From contig NZ_NJIF01000011.1 of NCBI RefSeq assembly GCF_002209555.1, positions 124,001 through 188,000 on the forward strand: a stretch of 64,000 bases of DNA, read 5' to 3'. Below the pieces are notes generated by a model, which was not told the DNA's origin, ran no database searches, and saw only the letters and a program-made list of their open reading frames with translations. Source of the stretch: Achromobacter insolitus. GTDB lineage: Bacteria; Pseudomonadota; Gammaproteobacteria; Burkholderiales; Burkholderiaceae_B. Below are positions 1-7,677 of the stretch, piece by piece. The first letter of the stretch is position 1; each line of letters starts with the position of its first letter. The translations under genes were made by a program, and so were the position numbers.

Positions 1-172
1 TGCCGGGCTCGCCGGGTTCCGCAACGGCGCGTCCGCGCCGCGGCATGCCGGCGACCTCCTTGCTGTCGTCCGGCATCGGCAGGACTTCAGTGCCTTTGCG
101 CGGGTCGACAGGGACGGTTTTTTCCGTATCGGCGGCCTTGGCCGCCTGCGGATCGGGGGCGGTTTTCAACAT
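1..172 (-). CDS. Unidentified protein, N-terminal fragment (cut by window edge)
   Basis: Only the first 57 codons are in the window. The ATG at 172 is preceded, after 8 bases, by a GGAG ribosome binding site, which makes the start convincing. The visible residues begin MLKTAPDPQAAKAADTEK and continue rich in Ala, Pro, Asp, Glu and Arg, with no hydrophobic segment. It therefore looks like a soluble, probably disordered N-terminus. It is divergent from the nadQ-like gene. I do not recognise the family and assign no function. Confidence 0.6.
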   Translation of the reverse strand, partial: MLKTAPDPQAAKAADTEKTVPVDPRKGTEVLPMPDDSKEVAGMPRRGRAVAEPGEPG

Positions 173-371
173 GATGTCTGCTCCGCTTGCGGGCGTCCCG
201 GGATGGCGACGCGCCTGGTTGCCACTTCCATCTTAGGGCCGCGGGGCCCGTTGGGAGCAGGATTGCCTGTCACGTTTGCAAGGGGCTGTTGCAGAAGCCC
301 GAACCTTATAATTTCGAGCGCCTCGCGGTTTGCCGCAAGCTGCCCGGTTTCTTACTTTTCCTACGTCTACC
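173..371. promoter_or_regulatory. Divergent intergenic region upstream of nadQ-like gene, with a possible -10 box
   Basis: This 199-base gap separates two divergent genes, so it must hold promoters for both. A perfect TATAAT lies at 307-312, in the right place for a rightward transcript starting near 319. No good -35 hexamer is seen 16-18 bases upstream. No dyad like the one in front of nadC was found here, so there is no visual sign of autoregulation. Confidence 0.3.
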
Positions 372-1301
372 TTGACTGAATCCGTCGAACGCTCCGTCCA
401 TGCTGAACTCGTTGCCGTGCTCGTCGCCGTTACCAACGGCGAACCAAGGGTGCTGACGACCGATGATGCGCGAGCCTTGCCGGCCGGACCCTTTGAGCTG
501 TCGCACCGTTCGCTGCAGGCCGGCTTGCGGGCCTGGGTGGAGGAGCAGACGCATCATCCGCTGGGCTATGTAGAGCAGCTCTACACTTTTGCCGACGGTG
601 ACCGCTCCGACGAATCGGGCGCGCGCGTCATGTCGGTCAGCTACCTGGGGCTCACGCGCGAGGCGGGCGAGACCGGCGTGGCGCAAGTCGGCTGGCAGGA
701 CTGGTACCGCTATTTCCCCTGGGAAGACCGGCGCATGGGTACGCCCGCGCTGGTGGAAGAACTGATCGTGCCGCGCTTGGCCGCCTGGTGCGAAGACCAC
801 GCCGACACGGCCGTGCGGGCGCGCCGCCGCCAACGCGCCGCCATCACCTTCGGCCTGGACGGCTCGCCGTGGAACGAAGACATGGTGCTGCAGCGCTACG
901 AACTCCTGTTCGAAGCGGGGCTGGTCCCCGAAGCGGCGCGCAGGGGCGGCGGGGGCGCCGTCGTGCCGGGTGAACCCATGCGTCACGATCATCGTCGCAT
1001 CCTGGCCACGGGCATCGCCCGGTTGCGCGCCAAGATCAAGTACCGGCCTGTCGTGTTTGAATTGATGCCTGCGCAATTCACCTTGCTGCAGCTGCAGCTG
1101 GCCGTGGAGGCGTTGGCGGGACGCGGCCTGCACAAGCAGAATTTCCGCCGTCTCATCGAGCAGCAGGCGCTGGTGGAAGAAACCGGTGAAATGGCCACGG
1201 GCACGGCCGGCAGGCCGGCCAAGTTGTTCCGCTTCCGGCGGGACGTCTTGCTGGAGCGTGCCATTGCTGGCAGCAAATTGCCGCTGTCCAGGGCGATGTA
1301 A
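372..1301 (+). CDS. nadQ: NadQ-type regulator of NAD biosynthesis (Nudix-like domain + winged helix)
   Basis: Predicted transcriptional repressor of NAD synthesis, of the COG4111/NadQ type related to NrtR. The N-terminal half resembles a degenerate Nudix domain: VEQLYTFADGDR followed by VMSVSYLGLTR is typical of NrtR-like proteins, but no intact Nudix catalytic box is seen. The last ~80 residues (KYRPVVFELMP onward, with GRPAKLFRF near the end) look like the winged-helix DNA-binding domain. The frame is open from a TTG at 330. I prefer the TTG at 372, because family members start close to TESV...VHAEL, but no ribosome binding site settles this. It lies directly upstream of nadC, and a 21-bp palindrome sits on the nadC promoter, which supports the role. 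Effector and operator are inferred, not shown. Confidence 0.75.
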   Translation: MTESVERSVHAELVAVLVAVTNGEPRVLTTDDARALPAGPFELSHRSLQAGLRAWVEEQTHHPLGYVEQLYTFADGDRSDESGARVMSVSYLGLTREAGETGVAQVGWQDWYRYFPWEDRRMGTPALVEELIVPRLAAWCEDHADTAVRARRRQRAAITFGLDGSPWNEDMVLQRYELLFEAGLVPEAARRGGGGAVVPGEPMRHDHRRILATGIARLRAKIKYRPVVFELMPAQFTLLQLQLAVEALAGRGLHKQNFRRLIEQQALVEETGEMATGTAGRPAKLFRFRRDVLLERAIAGSKLPLSRAM

Positions 1302-1304
1302 CGC

Positions 1305-1333
1305 TTGACAAGGCTTATGCTCGTCTCTAGCAT
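1305..1333 (+). promoter_or_regulatory. Predicted sigma70 promoter of nadC
   Basis: A consensus -35 TTGACA (1305-1310) is followed by exactly 17 bases and then TAGCAT (1328-1333) as a 4/6 match to the -10 box. Transcription would start near 1340 and give a leader of about 44 bases before the nadC ATG at 1384. Confidence 0.65.
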
Positions 1334-1335
1334 AA
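1315..1335. promoter_or_regulatory. 21-bp palindromic operator over the nadC promoter
   Basis: TTATGCT (1315-1321) and AGCATAA (1329-1335) are perfect inverted repeats separated by 7 bases. The site covers the spacer and -10 box of the nadC promoter, so a bound dimer would block RNA polymerase. The upstream neighbour is a NadQ-type regulator, which is the obvious candidate to bind it. Confidence 0.65.
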
Positions 1336-1337
1336 AT

Positions 1338-1365
1338 GGTGCGCAATTCGTGCGCGCCTTTTTTT
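1338..1365 (+). terminator. Rho-independent terminator after nadQ-like gene
   Basis: GGTGCGCA (1338-1345) pairs with TGCGCGCC (1351-1358), 8 bp with one G-U, around a 5-base loop. Seven Ts follow (1359-1365). The predicted nadC start site (~1340) falls inside the left arm, so only transcripts from upstream can form the full hairpin. Confidence 0.6.
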
Positions 1366-1383
1366 AACCAAAAAATACTCAAA

Positions 1384-2268
1384 ATGAGCATTAAAGCCAT
1401 AGCGCCTGTGACCGTCGACCGACTGGCCGTTCCTCCTTTGCCGGACGTCATGCTGGAGCCGCTGGTGCGCGCGGCTTTGCTCGAAGACCTGGGGCGGGCC
1501 GGGGACTTGACCACCGATGCCATCGTGCCCGCCGACACCACGGCGCAGACTCGCCTGGTCGCGCGCCAGGAAGGCGTTCTGGCCGGATTGGACCTGGCGC
1601 GCCTGGCGTTTCGCGCCATGGATCCGGGCATGACGTTCGAGGTTGCTCGGCGCGACGGCAGCGATCTGCAGCCGGGCATGGAAATCGCCCGTATCAGCGG
1701 CAATGCCCGCGCCATGCTGACCGCCGAGCGCGTGGCGCTGAACTTCCTGTGCCACTTGAGCGGCGTGGCCAGCGCCACCGCTTCCATCGCCCGCGCCATT
1801 GCTGGCTATGGCGCCCGCGTCACTTGCACGCGCAAGACCATGCCCGGCCTGCGTGCCGTGCAGAAGTACGCGGTGCGCGTGGGCGGCGGCAGCAATCACC
1901 GGCATGGCCTGGACGACGCGGTGCTGATCAAGGACAACCACATCGCGCTGGCGGGCGGGGTTGCCACGGCGGTCCAGCGCGCCCGCGCCGGCGTCGGCCA
2001 CATGGTCAAGATCGAACTGGAAGTGGACACGCTGGAGCAGCTGGAGACGGCACTGTCCCTGGGCGTGGATGTGGTGTTGCTGGACAACATGAGCCTGGAC
2101 GATCTGCGCCGCGCCGTTGCGATGGCGCGTGGGCGCGCCATTACCGAAGCCTCCGGCCGGATCACCCCGGAGACCGCCGCCGCAGTGGCCGCGACTGGCG
2201 TGGACCAGATCGCGGTGGGCTGGATTACGCATAGCGCCAAAGTGCTCGATATCGGGCTGGACGCCTGA
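1384..2268 (+). CDS. nadC: Nicotinate-nucleotide diphosphorylase (quinolinate phosphoribosyltransferase)
   Basis: Converts quinolinate and PRPP to nicotinate mononucleotide, CO2 and pyrophosphate in de novo NAD synthesis; cytoplasmic. The protein is 294 residues, normal for NadC. Signature stretches are all present: [49 protein letters not shown] followed by LIKDNH, and the C-terminal [10 protein letters not shown]. An ATG at 1336 is in frame but lies at the promoter itself, so the ATG at 1384 is chosen even though its ribosome binding site is weak. nadA and nadB are not adjacent in this window. A CCGGC-TTCG-GCCGG hairpin without a T-run follows at 2278-2291. Regulation is probably by the NadQ-like protein through the 1315-1335 palindrome. 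Confidence 0.96.
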   Translation: MSIKAIAPVTVDRLAVPPLPDVMLEPLVRAALLEDLGRAGDLTTDAIVPADTTAQTRLVARQEGVLAGLDLARLAFRAMDPGMTFEVARRDGSDLQPGMEIARISGNARAMLTAERVALNFLCHLSGVASATASIARAIAGYGARVTCTRKTMPGLRAVQKYAVRVGGGSNHRHGLDDAVLIKDNHIALAGGVATAVQRARAGVGHMVKIELEVDTLEQLETALSLGVDVVLLDNMSLDDLRRAVAMARGRAITEASGRITPETAAAVAATGVDQIAVGWITHSAKVLDIGLDA

Positions 2269-2346
2269 GCCCGTAGACCGGCTTCGGCCGGCATCGCCCC
2301 TGTTCCCGCGCACGCGTGCAGCGCGGGACGCTTGCAAGACCGCATC

Positions 2347-3333
2347 ATGAACCGCCTGCTTCGATCCGTTTTCTCGCTTCTGGTCCTGCCCTTGGCCGCC
2401 TGCGGCAATTCGCCTTCGGGCGAAGCGCCCAAGGACGCCGCGTATCCCTCCCACCCCATTACCATCGTGGTGACTTTTCCGCCGGGTGGCGGCACCGACC
2501 TGCTGGCGCGCCGCATCGGCGCCAGTCTGCAGGAACAGCTGGGCATGGCGGTGGTGGTGGAAAACCGTCCCGGCGCCAGCGGCAACATCGGTGCTCGTGC
2601 CGTGGCCGAAGCGCCCGCGGACGGCTACACGCTGCTGATGGTCAACAGTTCGTTCGCGATCAATCCGGGGGTGTACGGCAATCTGGGCTTCGCGCCCAAG
2701 AAGGACTTTGCGGCCGTCATCAACGTGGCCTTCGTGCCTTCGGTTTACGTGGTGCCGGCGGCCTCGCCCTTGCGCAATCTGGACGACGCGCTGGCTGCCG
2801 CCACGCCCCAGCAGCCTCTGCCGTTTGCATCTTGCGGCAACGGTACACCGCAACACCTGGCGGGCGAGATGTTGGCTCGCGCTACCGGAACGCCGCTGCA
2901 ACACGTGCCCTACAAGGGCTGCGGCCCCGCGCTGACCGACGTAACCGCGGGTCAGGTGGGTATGGGGGTGGTCACGGCATCCAGCGCCGCGCCCTTGATT
3001 GCGGCGGGCAAGCTGCGTGCCCTGGCAGTGACGTCGCCCGCGCGTTCACCGTTGCTGCCTTCGGTGCCGACAGTGGCCGAGCAGGGCGTGCCCGGCTATG
3101 CGCTGGACCAATGGCACGGGCTGCTTGCGCCCGCTGGTACCCCGCCCGCGGTACTGGCAAAGCTGAACGCCGCAGTGGCCAGGATCGTTCAGCGCCCCGA
3201 AGTGCAGGCTGCGTTGCGCGAACAGGGCTTCACGCCGACCAGCAGCACGCCGCGGGAATTCCAGGCGATGATCGACGCCGATATCGACCGCTACACCGCC
3301 TTGACCGAAGCGATCGGACTGCGCGCCGATTGA
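2347..3333 (+). CDS. Bug/TctC-family tripartite tricarboxylate transporter binding lipoprotein
   Basis: Periplasmic solute-binding protein of the TTT (Bug) family, 328 residues. The ATG at 2347 gives an N-terminus with a hydrophobic signal and lipobox (LPLAAC), so this copy is a lipoprotein rather than freely soluble. Family hallmarks follow: YPSHPITIVVTFPPGGGTDLLAR, VENRPGASGNIGA and ADGYTLLM. No TctA/TctB membrane genes are beside it; the only such pair in the window is about 57 kb away. Such orphan Bug proteins are common in Bordetella-like genomes. Ligand cannot be predicted; small carboxylates, amino acids or nicotinate-like compounds are all possible. Its nearness to nadC is suggestive only. 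Confidence 0.88.
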   Translation: MNRLLRSVFSLLVLPLAACGNSPSGEAPKDAAYPSHPITIVVTFPPGGGTDLLARRIGASLQEQLGMAVVVENRPGASGNIGARAVAEAPADGYTLLMVNSSFAINPGVYGNLGFAPKKDFAAVINVAFVPSVYVVPAASPLRNLDDALAAATPQQPLPFASCGNGTPQHLAGEMLARATGTPLQHVPYKGCGPALTDVTAGQVGMGVVTASSAAPLIAAGKLRALAVTSPARSPLLPSVPTVAEQGVPGYALDQWHGLLAPAGTPPAVLAKLNAAVARIVQRPEVQAALREQGFTPTSSTPREFQAMIDADIDRYTALTEAIGLRAD

Positions 3334-3357
3334 GGCCGGGCGCAGGCCGTCCGGGGT

Positions 3358-4038
3358 TCAGGCCGCGGCGGCCCGAGCGTGCTGTTCCAGCTGTTCCTTC
3401 AAGCCCGGCTGGAGCTTGAGCTGGCGCGCCAGCTCATCCAGGTAAGCGCGTTCCATATAGCTTTCTTCATCCACCACCAGCAGGCTGGCCAGGTACATCT
3501 CGGCCGCCATTTCCGGCGTCTGCGCCGCTTGCGCGACCGTGCCGGGATCAAGCGGGCGCGACAACTCGGTTTCGAGCCAGCGGCGGTCCTGCGCGTCCGA
3601 CGACAGCTTGGACAGCTCGGTTTCGAGCAAGGCGCGTTCTTCGGGGCCGATGTGGCCGTCGGCCTTGGCCGCGCCGATCATGGCGGTCAGCACCGCCGTG
3701 CTGTGCTGCTCGGCCTGGGGCGCGGGCAGCCGGTCCAGCGTCTGCGGCGGGGCAGTTGGCGCGCCGGCCTGGCTGCGCTGCCAGTCGCCATAGGCGCGAT
3801 AGGCGAGGGCGCCCAGTGCCGCCATGCCGCCATACATGGCGACCTTGCCGCCGATCTTGCGTGCTTTTTTGCTGCCCAGCAGCAGGCCGAGGGCGCCTGC
3901 GCCCAGCGCGCCGCCGCCCAGCCCGGTCAGGAAGGACGAACCTTTGCCGCCCGTGGCGTTCTGCACGCGGTTGGTGGTATCCGACAGCAGCCCTTGCCCG
4001 GACTGCAGCAGTTGGTCGAGTAGTTGTCTGGCGCTCAT
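3358..4038 (-). CDS. DUF533 (TerB-like) membrane-associated protein
   Basis: A 226-residue protein of the DUF533/YebE type. It has a short amphipathic start (SARQLLDQLLQSGQGLL), a Gly/Ala/Leu-rich probable membrane segment at about residues 38-55 (GLGGGALGAGALGLLLG), a second hydrophobic stretch (MYGGMAALGALAYRAY), a Pro/Ala linker, and a helical C-terminal domain of TerB-like character from about residue 105 (LTAMIGAAKADGHIGPEER). Family function is unknown. It is convergent with the upstream binding protein (24-base gap) and divergent from the OsmC gene. Confidence 0.8.
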   Translation of the reverse strand: MSARQLLDQLLQSGQGLLSDTTNRVQNATGGKGSSFLTGLGGGALGAGALGLLLGSKKARKIGGKVAMYGGMAALGALAYRAYGDWQRSQAGAPTAPPQTLDRLPAPQAEQHSTAVLTAMIGAAKADGHIGPEERALLETELSKLSSDAQDRRWLETELSRPLDPGTVAQAAQTPEMAAEMYLASLLVVDEESYMERAYLDELARQLKLQPGLKEQLEQHARAAAA

Positions 4039-4226
4039 GCGGCCCCCTTAAAGTGTGCTCAGGTATTGCGAACAGGAATATCCGACCGGTGGCGCTGGCA
4101 TAAGTTCAGCTTTCCGTCAGTTGCTTTGACCGGTAACGCCCTTGACGCGCTTTGCAGGTGCTACAACGTGGTCTGGGGCGGCCGCGGCGGCCGTCCGTCG
4201 GGACCCGTTACCAGGAGATTGGATCC

Positions 4227-4625
4227 ATGAGCATCCGCGTGCGCCAGAATGCGCCCAATACGCTGCAATTCACCGCGACGGCCGAAGGCCACGATTTGCC
4301 GCTGGATATGCCCCAGCCGCAGGGCGCCGGCCCCGACCCGCATGACTATTTCGATACGGCTCTGGGCGGCTGCAAAGCCATGACCCTGATGGTCTACGCG
4401 CAGCGCAAGGGCTTGCCGCTGGAGTCCGTGGGCGTGGAAGTGGTGCGCGATGCCAGCGAGGAGCGCAAGGGGATTTACCGGCTGACGGCCAAGCTGACGC
4501 TGCATGGCGAGCTGTCCGACGCGCAGATCGACGAACTGCTGGCGGTAGCCGAGAAATGCCCGGTGCATAAGCTGATGACGGCGGTGGACGTGCAGGTGTC
4601 CACGGTGGTGGTGCAGCCGGCCTGA
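4227..4625 (+). CDS. OsmC/Ohr-family protein
   Basis: A 132-residue OsmC-family protein, probably a thiol-dependent peroxidase acting on organic or inorganic hydroperoxides in the cytoplasm. The two expected cysteines are present in ALGGCKAMTLMVYAQRKG and AEKCPVHKLM. The ATG at 4227 follows a CCAGGAG ribosome binding site; an upstream in-frame start at 4152 has none. The subgroup (OsmC, Ohr or YhfA-like) cannot be decided by eye; the sequence looks closest to the YhfA-like branch. It converges on fabI, and a GC-rich hairpin (GGGGCC-aga-GGCCCC, 4646-4660) lies between the two. Confidence 0.85.
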   Translation: MSIRVRQNAPNTLQFTATAEGHDLPLDMPQPQGAGPDPHDYFDTALGGCKAMTLMVYAQRKGLPLESVGVEVVRDASEERKGIYRLTAKLTLHGELSDAQIDELLAVAEKCPVHKLMTAVDVQVSTVVVQPA

Positions 4626-4673
4626 ACCGGCCGGCCGCGGCGGCCGGGGCCAGAGGCCCCGCCGCTTGTGGGC

Positions 4674-5459
4674 TTAGTCTTCCATGCCCGGGACGATCGT
4701 CGAGAAACCGGCGTCCACGTGGGTGATTTCGCCCGTCACGCCGGCGGCCAGGTCCGAGAGCATGAAGGCGGCGACGTTGCCGACGTCTTCGATGGTGACG
4801 TTACGGCGCAGCGGAGCCTGGGCTTCCACGAACTTCAGGATGGCCGAGAAGTCCTTGATGCCGCTGGCGGCCAAGGTTTTGATGGGGCCGGCGGAAATGC
4901 CGTTGGCGCGGATGCCGCGCGGGCCCAGGGCGGTGGCCAGATAGCGGACGCTGGCTTCCAGCGAGGCCTTGGCCAGGCCCATGGTGTTGTAGTTCGGGAC
5001 CACGCGCTCGGCGCCCAGGTAGGTCAGGGTCAGCACGGAGCCGTTGCGGCCTTCCATCAGCGGCAGCGCGGCCTTGGCCATGGCGGCGAAGCTGTAGGCA
5101 GAGATGTCGTGCGCGATGCGGAATCCTTCGCGCGACAGGCCATCCAGGAAGTTGCCGGCGATGGCTTCGCGCGGCGCAAAGCCAATCGAGTGCACCAGGC
5201 CGTCCAGGCCGTCCCAGTGTTTGCCGAGTTCGGTGAAGGCGCCTTCGATCTGGCTATCTTCGGCCACATCGCAGGGCAGCACGATCTTGCTGCCGAATTC
5301 GGCGGCGAATTCGCCTACGCGGTCCTTGAAGCGGTCGCCCACGTAGGTGAACGCCAGTTCGGCGCCTTGCTGGTGACAGGCGCGCGCGATGCCGTAGGCG
5401 ATGGATCGGTTGGAAAGCACCCCGGTGACCAGGATGCGCTTGCCGGCGAGAAAGCCCAT
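4674..5459 (-). CDS. fabI: Enoyl-[acyl-carrier-protein] reductase (NADH) FabI
   Basis: Reduces trans-2-enoyl-ACP in the last step of each fatty acid elongation cycle; the triclosan target family. The 261-residue length is normal. Motifs include the cofactor loop [25 protein letters not shown] with the Gly expected at position 93, and the catalytic set Y147 and Y157-X6-K164 in [13 protein letters not shown] and GLAKASLEA. The ATG at 5459 follows AAGGATAG on the minus strand. A CGCGA-TT-TCGCG dyad (5512-5523) lies upstream and could be regulatory, but this is weak. Confidence 0.97.
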   Translation of the reverse strand: MGFLAGKRILVTGVLSNRSIAYGIARACHQQGAELAFTYVGDRFKDRVGEFAAEFGSKIVLPCDVAEDSQIEGAFTELGKHWDGLDGLVHSIGFAPREAIAGNFLDGLSREGFRIAHDISAYSFAAMAKAALPLMEGRNGSVLTLTYLGAERVVPNYNTMGLAKASLEASVRYLATALGPRGIRANGISAGPIKTLAASGIKDFSAILKFVEAQAPLRRNVTIEDVGNVAAFMLSDLAAGVTGEITHVDAGFSTIVPGMED

Positions 5460-5564
5460 ATTTCTATCCTTTGATTTTTCCCTCTGGAGACCGCCTATTT
5501 TAAGGAGTTTGCGCGATTTCGCGATATGAAAATCCCTTGGGGGCGGATCCGTCCGCTTCGGGTT

Positions 5565-6461
5565 TCAATACGTTTTTCCGGGCGGCGGAAACATGCGCAG
5601 GAAGCTGGCGAGCAGCGGATCGCGCTGGTCGGCGCGCCAGACCAGTTCAAGATCGAAGCTCAGGTCTATGCCGCCGATTTCCTTGAACACGACGCCGGCC
5701 GGGCCGTGTTTCCTGAATGAGTCGGGGATGATGGCACAACCCAGCCCAGCCGACACCAGGCCGAGTATGGTGGGAAGATCGGTTGCCGCTGCGCCCGGAC
5801 GCGCGAGCGGAATGCCCGCATCCTTCAGGATGCGGACAAGAGCGTCGTAATGCGAAGGCGAGCCGGCGCGCGGGAACAGAATGAATTTCTGACCGGCAAG
5901 GTCTTCCAGCGAGCGGATCCTTCCCATGCCGCGCGCGGCTGCGGCGGGCATGGCCAGCACCATCCGATCTTCATAGATCTTCATGCCTTCCACTTCGCTA
6001 TCCAGCGGAGAGCGCCAGGCGACGACGCCCGCGTCGAGCTCGTGGCGTTTGATCGCATCCAATTGCCAGGCGGACAGGCCGGATTCCACCAGCACGTCGG
6101 TGTGGGGCGATGCACGCGACAGAGCCGCGATTGCCTGGCCCAGGCCGGGCAGCCAGCTATAGCCCGGCATGACGCCGATCCTCAGTGAGCCAGCCTTGCC
6201 GTTGGCCGCCAGCGCGACCTGCGCCCGTAAGGATTCGCTGCCCGCCAGCATCAGCTTCGCTTGCGCAAGCAGCGCTTCGCCCGCCCGCGTCAGCGCCACG
6301 CCGCGCGGCAGCCGCACCAGCAGTTGCGCGCCGAATTCGTCTTCCAGCGCCATCATCTGGCGCGATAGGGCGGGCTGGGCGATATGCAGGGCCTTTGCCG
6401 CGCCCGCCACGCTGCCGGCCGAGCATACGGCCACGAAGTAACGCAACTGCCTCAATTCCAT
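5565..6461 (-). CDS. LysR-family regulator of the adjacent deacylase/dehydratase pair
   Basis: A 298-residue LysR regulator. The N-terminal helix-turn-helix is clear (LRQLRYFVAVCSAGSVAGAA, then IAQPALSRQMMALEDEFGAQL). The substrate-binding domain ends with AGLGCAIIPDSF, typical of the family. I chose the ATG at 6461 (MELRQLRYF), which has GAGG six bases upstream, over the ATG at 6479. It is divergent from the gene at 6568. Two inverted repeats lie in the shared 106-base gap, so it most likely controls that operon. The inducer is unknown. Confidence 0.88.
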   Translation of the reverse strand: MELRQLRYFVAVCSAGSVAGAAKALHIAQPALSRQMMALEDEFGAQLLVRLPRGVALTRAGEALLAQAKLMLAGSESLRAQVALAANGKAGSLRIGVMPGYSWLPGLGQAIAALSRASPHTDVLVESGLSAWQLDAIKRHELDAGVVAWRSPLDSEVEGMKIYEDRMVLAMPAAAARGMGRIRSLEDLAGQKFILFPRAGSPSHYDALVRILKDAGIPLARPGAAATDLPTILGLVSAGLGCAIIPDSFRKHGPAGVVFKEIGGIDLSFDLELVWRADQRDPLLASFLRMFPPPGKTY

Positions 6462-6477
6462 GCCATGCCTCTTCGGC

Positions 6478-6530
6478 ATAGGTAATAAGCGACAAAAGTA
6501 TTTGTTGCCATCCCTTCAAATACCTATATT
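6478..6530 (+). promoter_or_regulatory. Divergent promoter with two inverted repeats (LysR operator)
   Basis: GTATTTG (6498-6504) and CAAATAC (6517-6523) form a dyad with a 12-base spacer. ATAGGTA (6478-6484) and TACCTAT (6521-6527) form a wider one. A further TACCTA lies at 6554-6559. A rightward promoter can be drawn with TTGTTG (6502-6507), 17 bases, then TATATT (6525-6530). The dyads overlap it, as expected for a LysR-controlled divergent promoter. Confidence 0.5.
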
Positions 6531-6567
6531 TTCTCGTTGATCCCAATAACGTATACCTAAACGGTCT

Positions 6568-7641
6568 ATGACGAAACCGACATTCCGCGAATCGCCGTTT
6601 TTGCGTGACCGGCGGGTTGCGCATGTGCCTGCGCGCAATCCGCACTGCGCGACGGCGTTCACTGACATCGATCTCGACGCGCCTGGACGCCAGGCGGGCT
6701 TCCTGCACATTCCTCAGTCGCCGCACGAGGATGCATGGGGCACCGTGCGCATTCCCATGGCGGTGCTGGCGAATGGCGACGGACCCACCGTCATCCTGGA
6801 AGGCGGCAACCACGGGGACGAGTACGAAGGACAGATCGTGCTGGGCGAATTCATCCGCGACCTGCCGCTGGAACGTGTCCGGGGCCGGCTGATCATCATG
6901 CCTTCGCTCAATGCGCCGGCGGCGGAGGCCGGCCGGCGCACCTCGCCGCTGGATGGCAAGAACCTGAACCGCTCATTTCCCGGCGATCACGCCGGCAGCA
7001 TTACGGAACAGATTGCCGCGTACGTCAGCGACGAGCTGTTCCCGCGCGGCGACGCGTTCCTCAGCCTGCATTCGGGCGGTTCGTCCCTGGACATCATTCC
7101 CAGCGCCCTGGTTCAGCCTTCGGCCGATGCGCAACAGACCCAGCGCAACACCGATGCGGTGCTGGCGTTCGGCGCGCCGTTCAACGTGCTGCTGGACACG
7201 TTGGGCGATACGCGCACCAGCGTCGCCACGGCCGTGGCCGCGGGGCTTACCTGTGTCAGTACCGAGATGGCGGGGCGCGGCACCGTGACGGACAGCGCGC
7301 TCGAGCTGTGCCGCGCCGGGGCCTTGCGCGTGCTGGCGCATTGGGGCGTGCTGGATCAGGCTTGCGCCCAGCCCCTGGACGGGCAGCCCGCGCCTTTGCA
7401 CAAGGTTACGGGCGCCAAGTCCTACGTCATCGCTTCGGAGCGGGGCGTGTTCGAGGCGTACCATCGACACGGGGTATCGGTGGAGGCGGGCCAGCCGGCG
7501 GGCCGCATCCACCAGATCTTCGATCCACAGCGCGCGCCGGTCGAATTGCTTTACGGTGCCAGCGGCGTCGTTTTCGCCAAACGGCATCCCGGCATCGTCG
7601 TGCCCGGCAATGTCTGCTGCGTGGTGGCCAGCCGGGCCTGA
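6568..7641 (+). CDS. AstE/AspA (M14-like) zinc deacylase of N-acyl amino acids
   Basis: A 357-residue succinylglutamate desuccinylase/aspartoacylase-family hydrolase, predicted to remove an acyl group from an N-acyl amino acid. Zinc site residues are visible: H82 and E85 in EGGNHGDEYEGQ, and H168 in LSLHSGG. The family motif NLNRSFPG is at about 132-139. The closest group I can recall is the DoeB/EutE N-acetyl-diaminobutyrate deacetylases of ectoine breakdown, but no other ectoine gene is present. It is followed after 36 bases by a PLP dehydratase and preceded by a divergent LysR gene. The pair suggests deacylation followed by ammonia or water elimination. The substrate is unknown. Confidence 0.85.
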   Translation: MTKPTFRESPFLRDRRVAHVPARNPHCATAFTDIDLDAPGRQAGFLHIPQSPHEDAWGTVRIPMAVLANGDGPTVILEGGNHGDEYEGQIVLGEFIRDLPLERVRGRLIIMPSLNAPAAEAGRRTSPLDGKNLNRSFPGDHAGSITEQIAAYVSDELFPRGDAFLSLHSGGSSLDIIPSALVQPSADAQQTQRNTDAVLAFGAPFNVLLDTLGDTRTSVATAVAAGLTCVSTEMAGRGTVTDSALELCRAGALRVLAHWGVLDQACAQPLDGQPAPLHKVTGAKSYVIASERGVFEAYHRHGVSVEAGQPAGRIHQIFDPQRAPVELLYGASGVVFAKRHPGIVVPGNVCCVVASRA

Positions 7642-7677
7642 CGTGCGGCCCAGATTCACTTTTCCCTGATACAGAAC

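Noticed and set aside
306..2904. Two long minus-strand open frames (497 and 525 aa) opposite nadQ and nadC
   Set aside because: They are GC-rich shadows antisense to well-recognised genes and show Arg/Ala/Gly/His-rich, motif-free sequence.
4142..4167. Possible promoter before the OsmC gene (TTGACG and TACAAC)
   Set aside because: The spacer is only 14 bases, too short for a normal sigma70 promoter.
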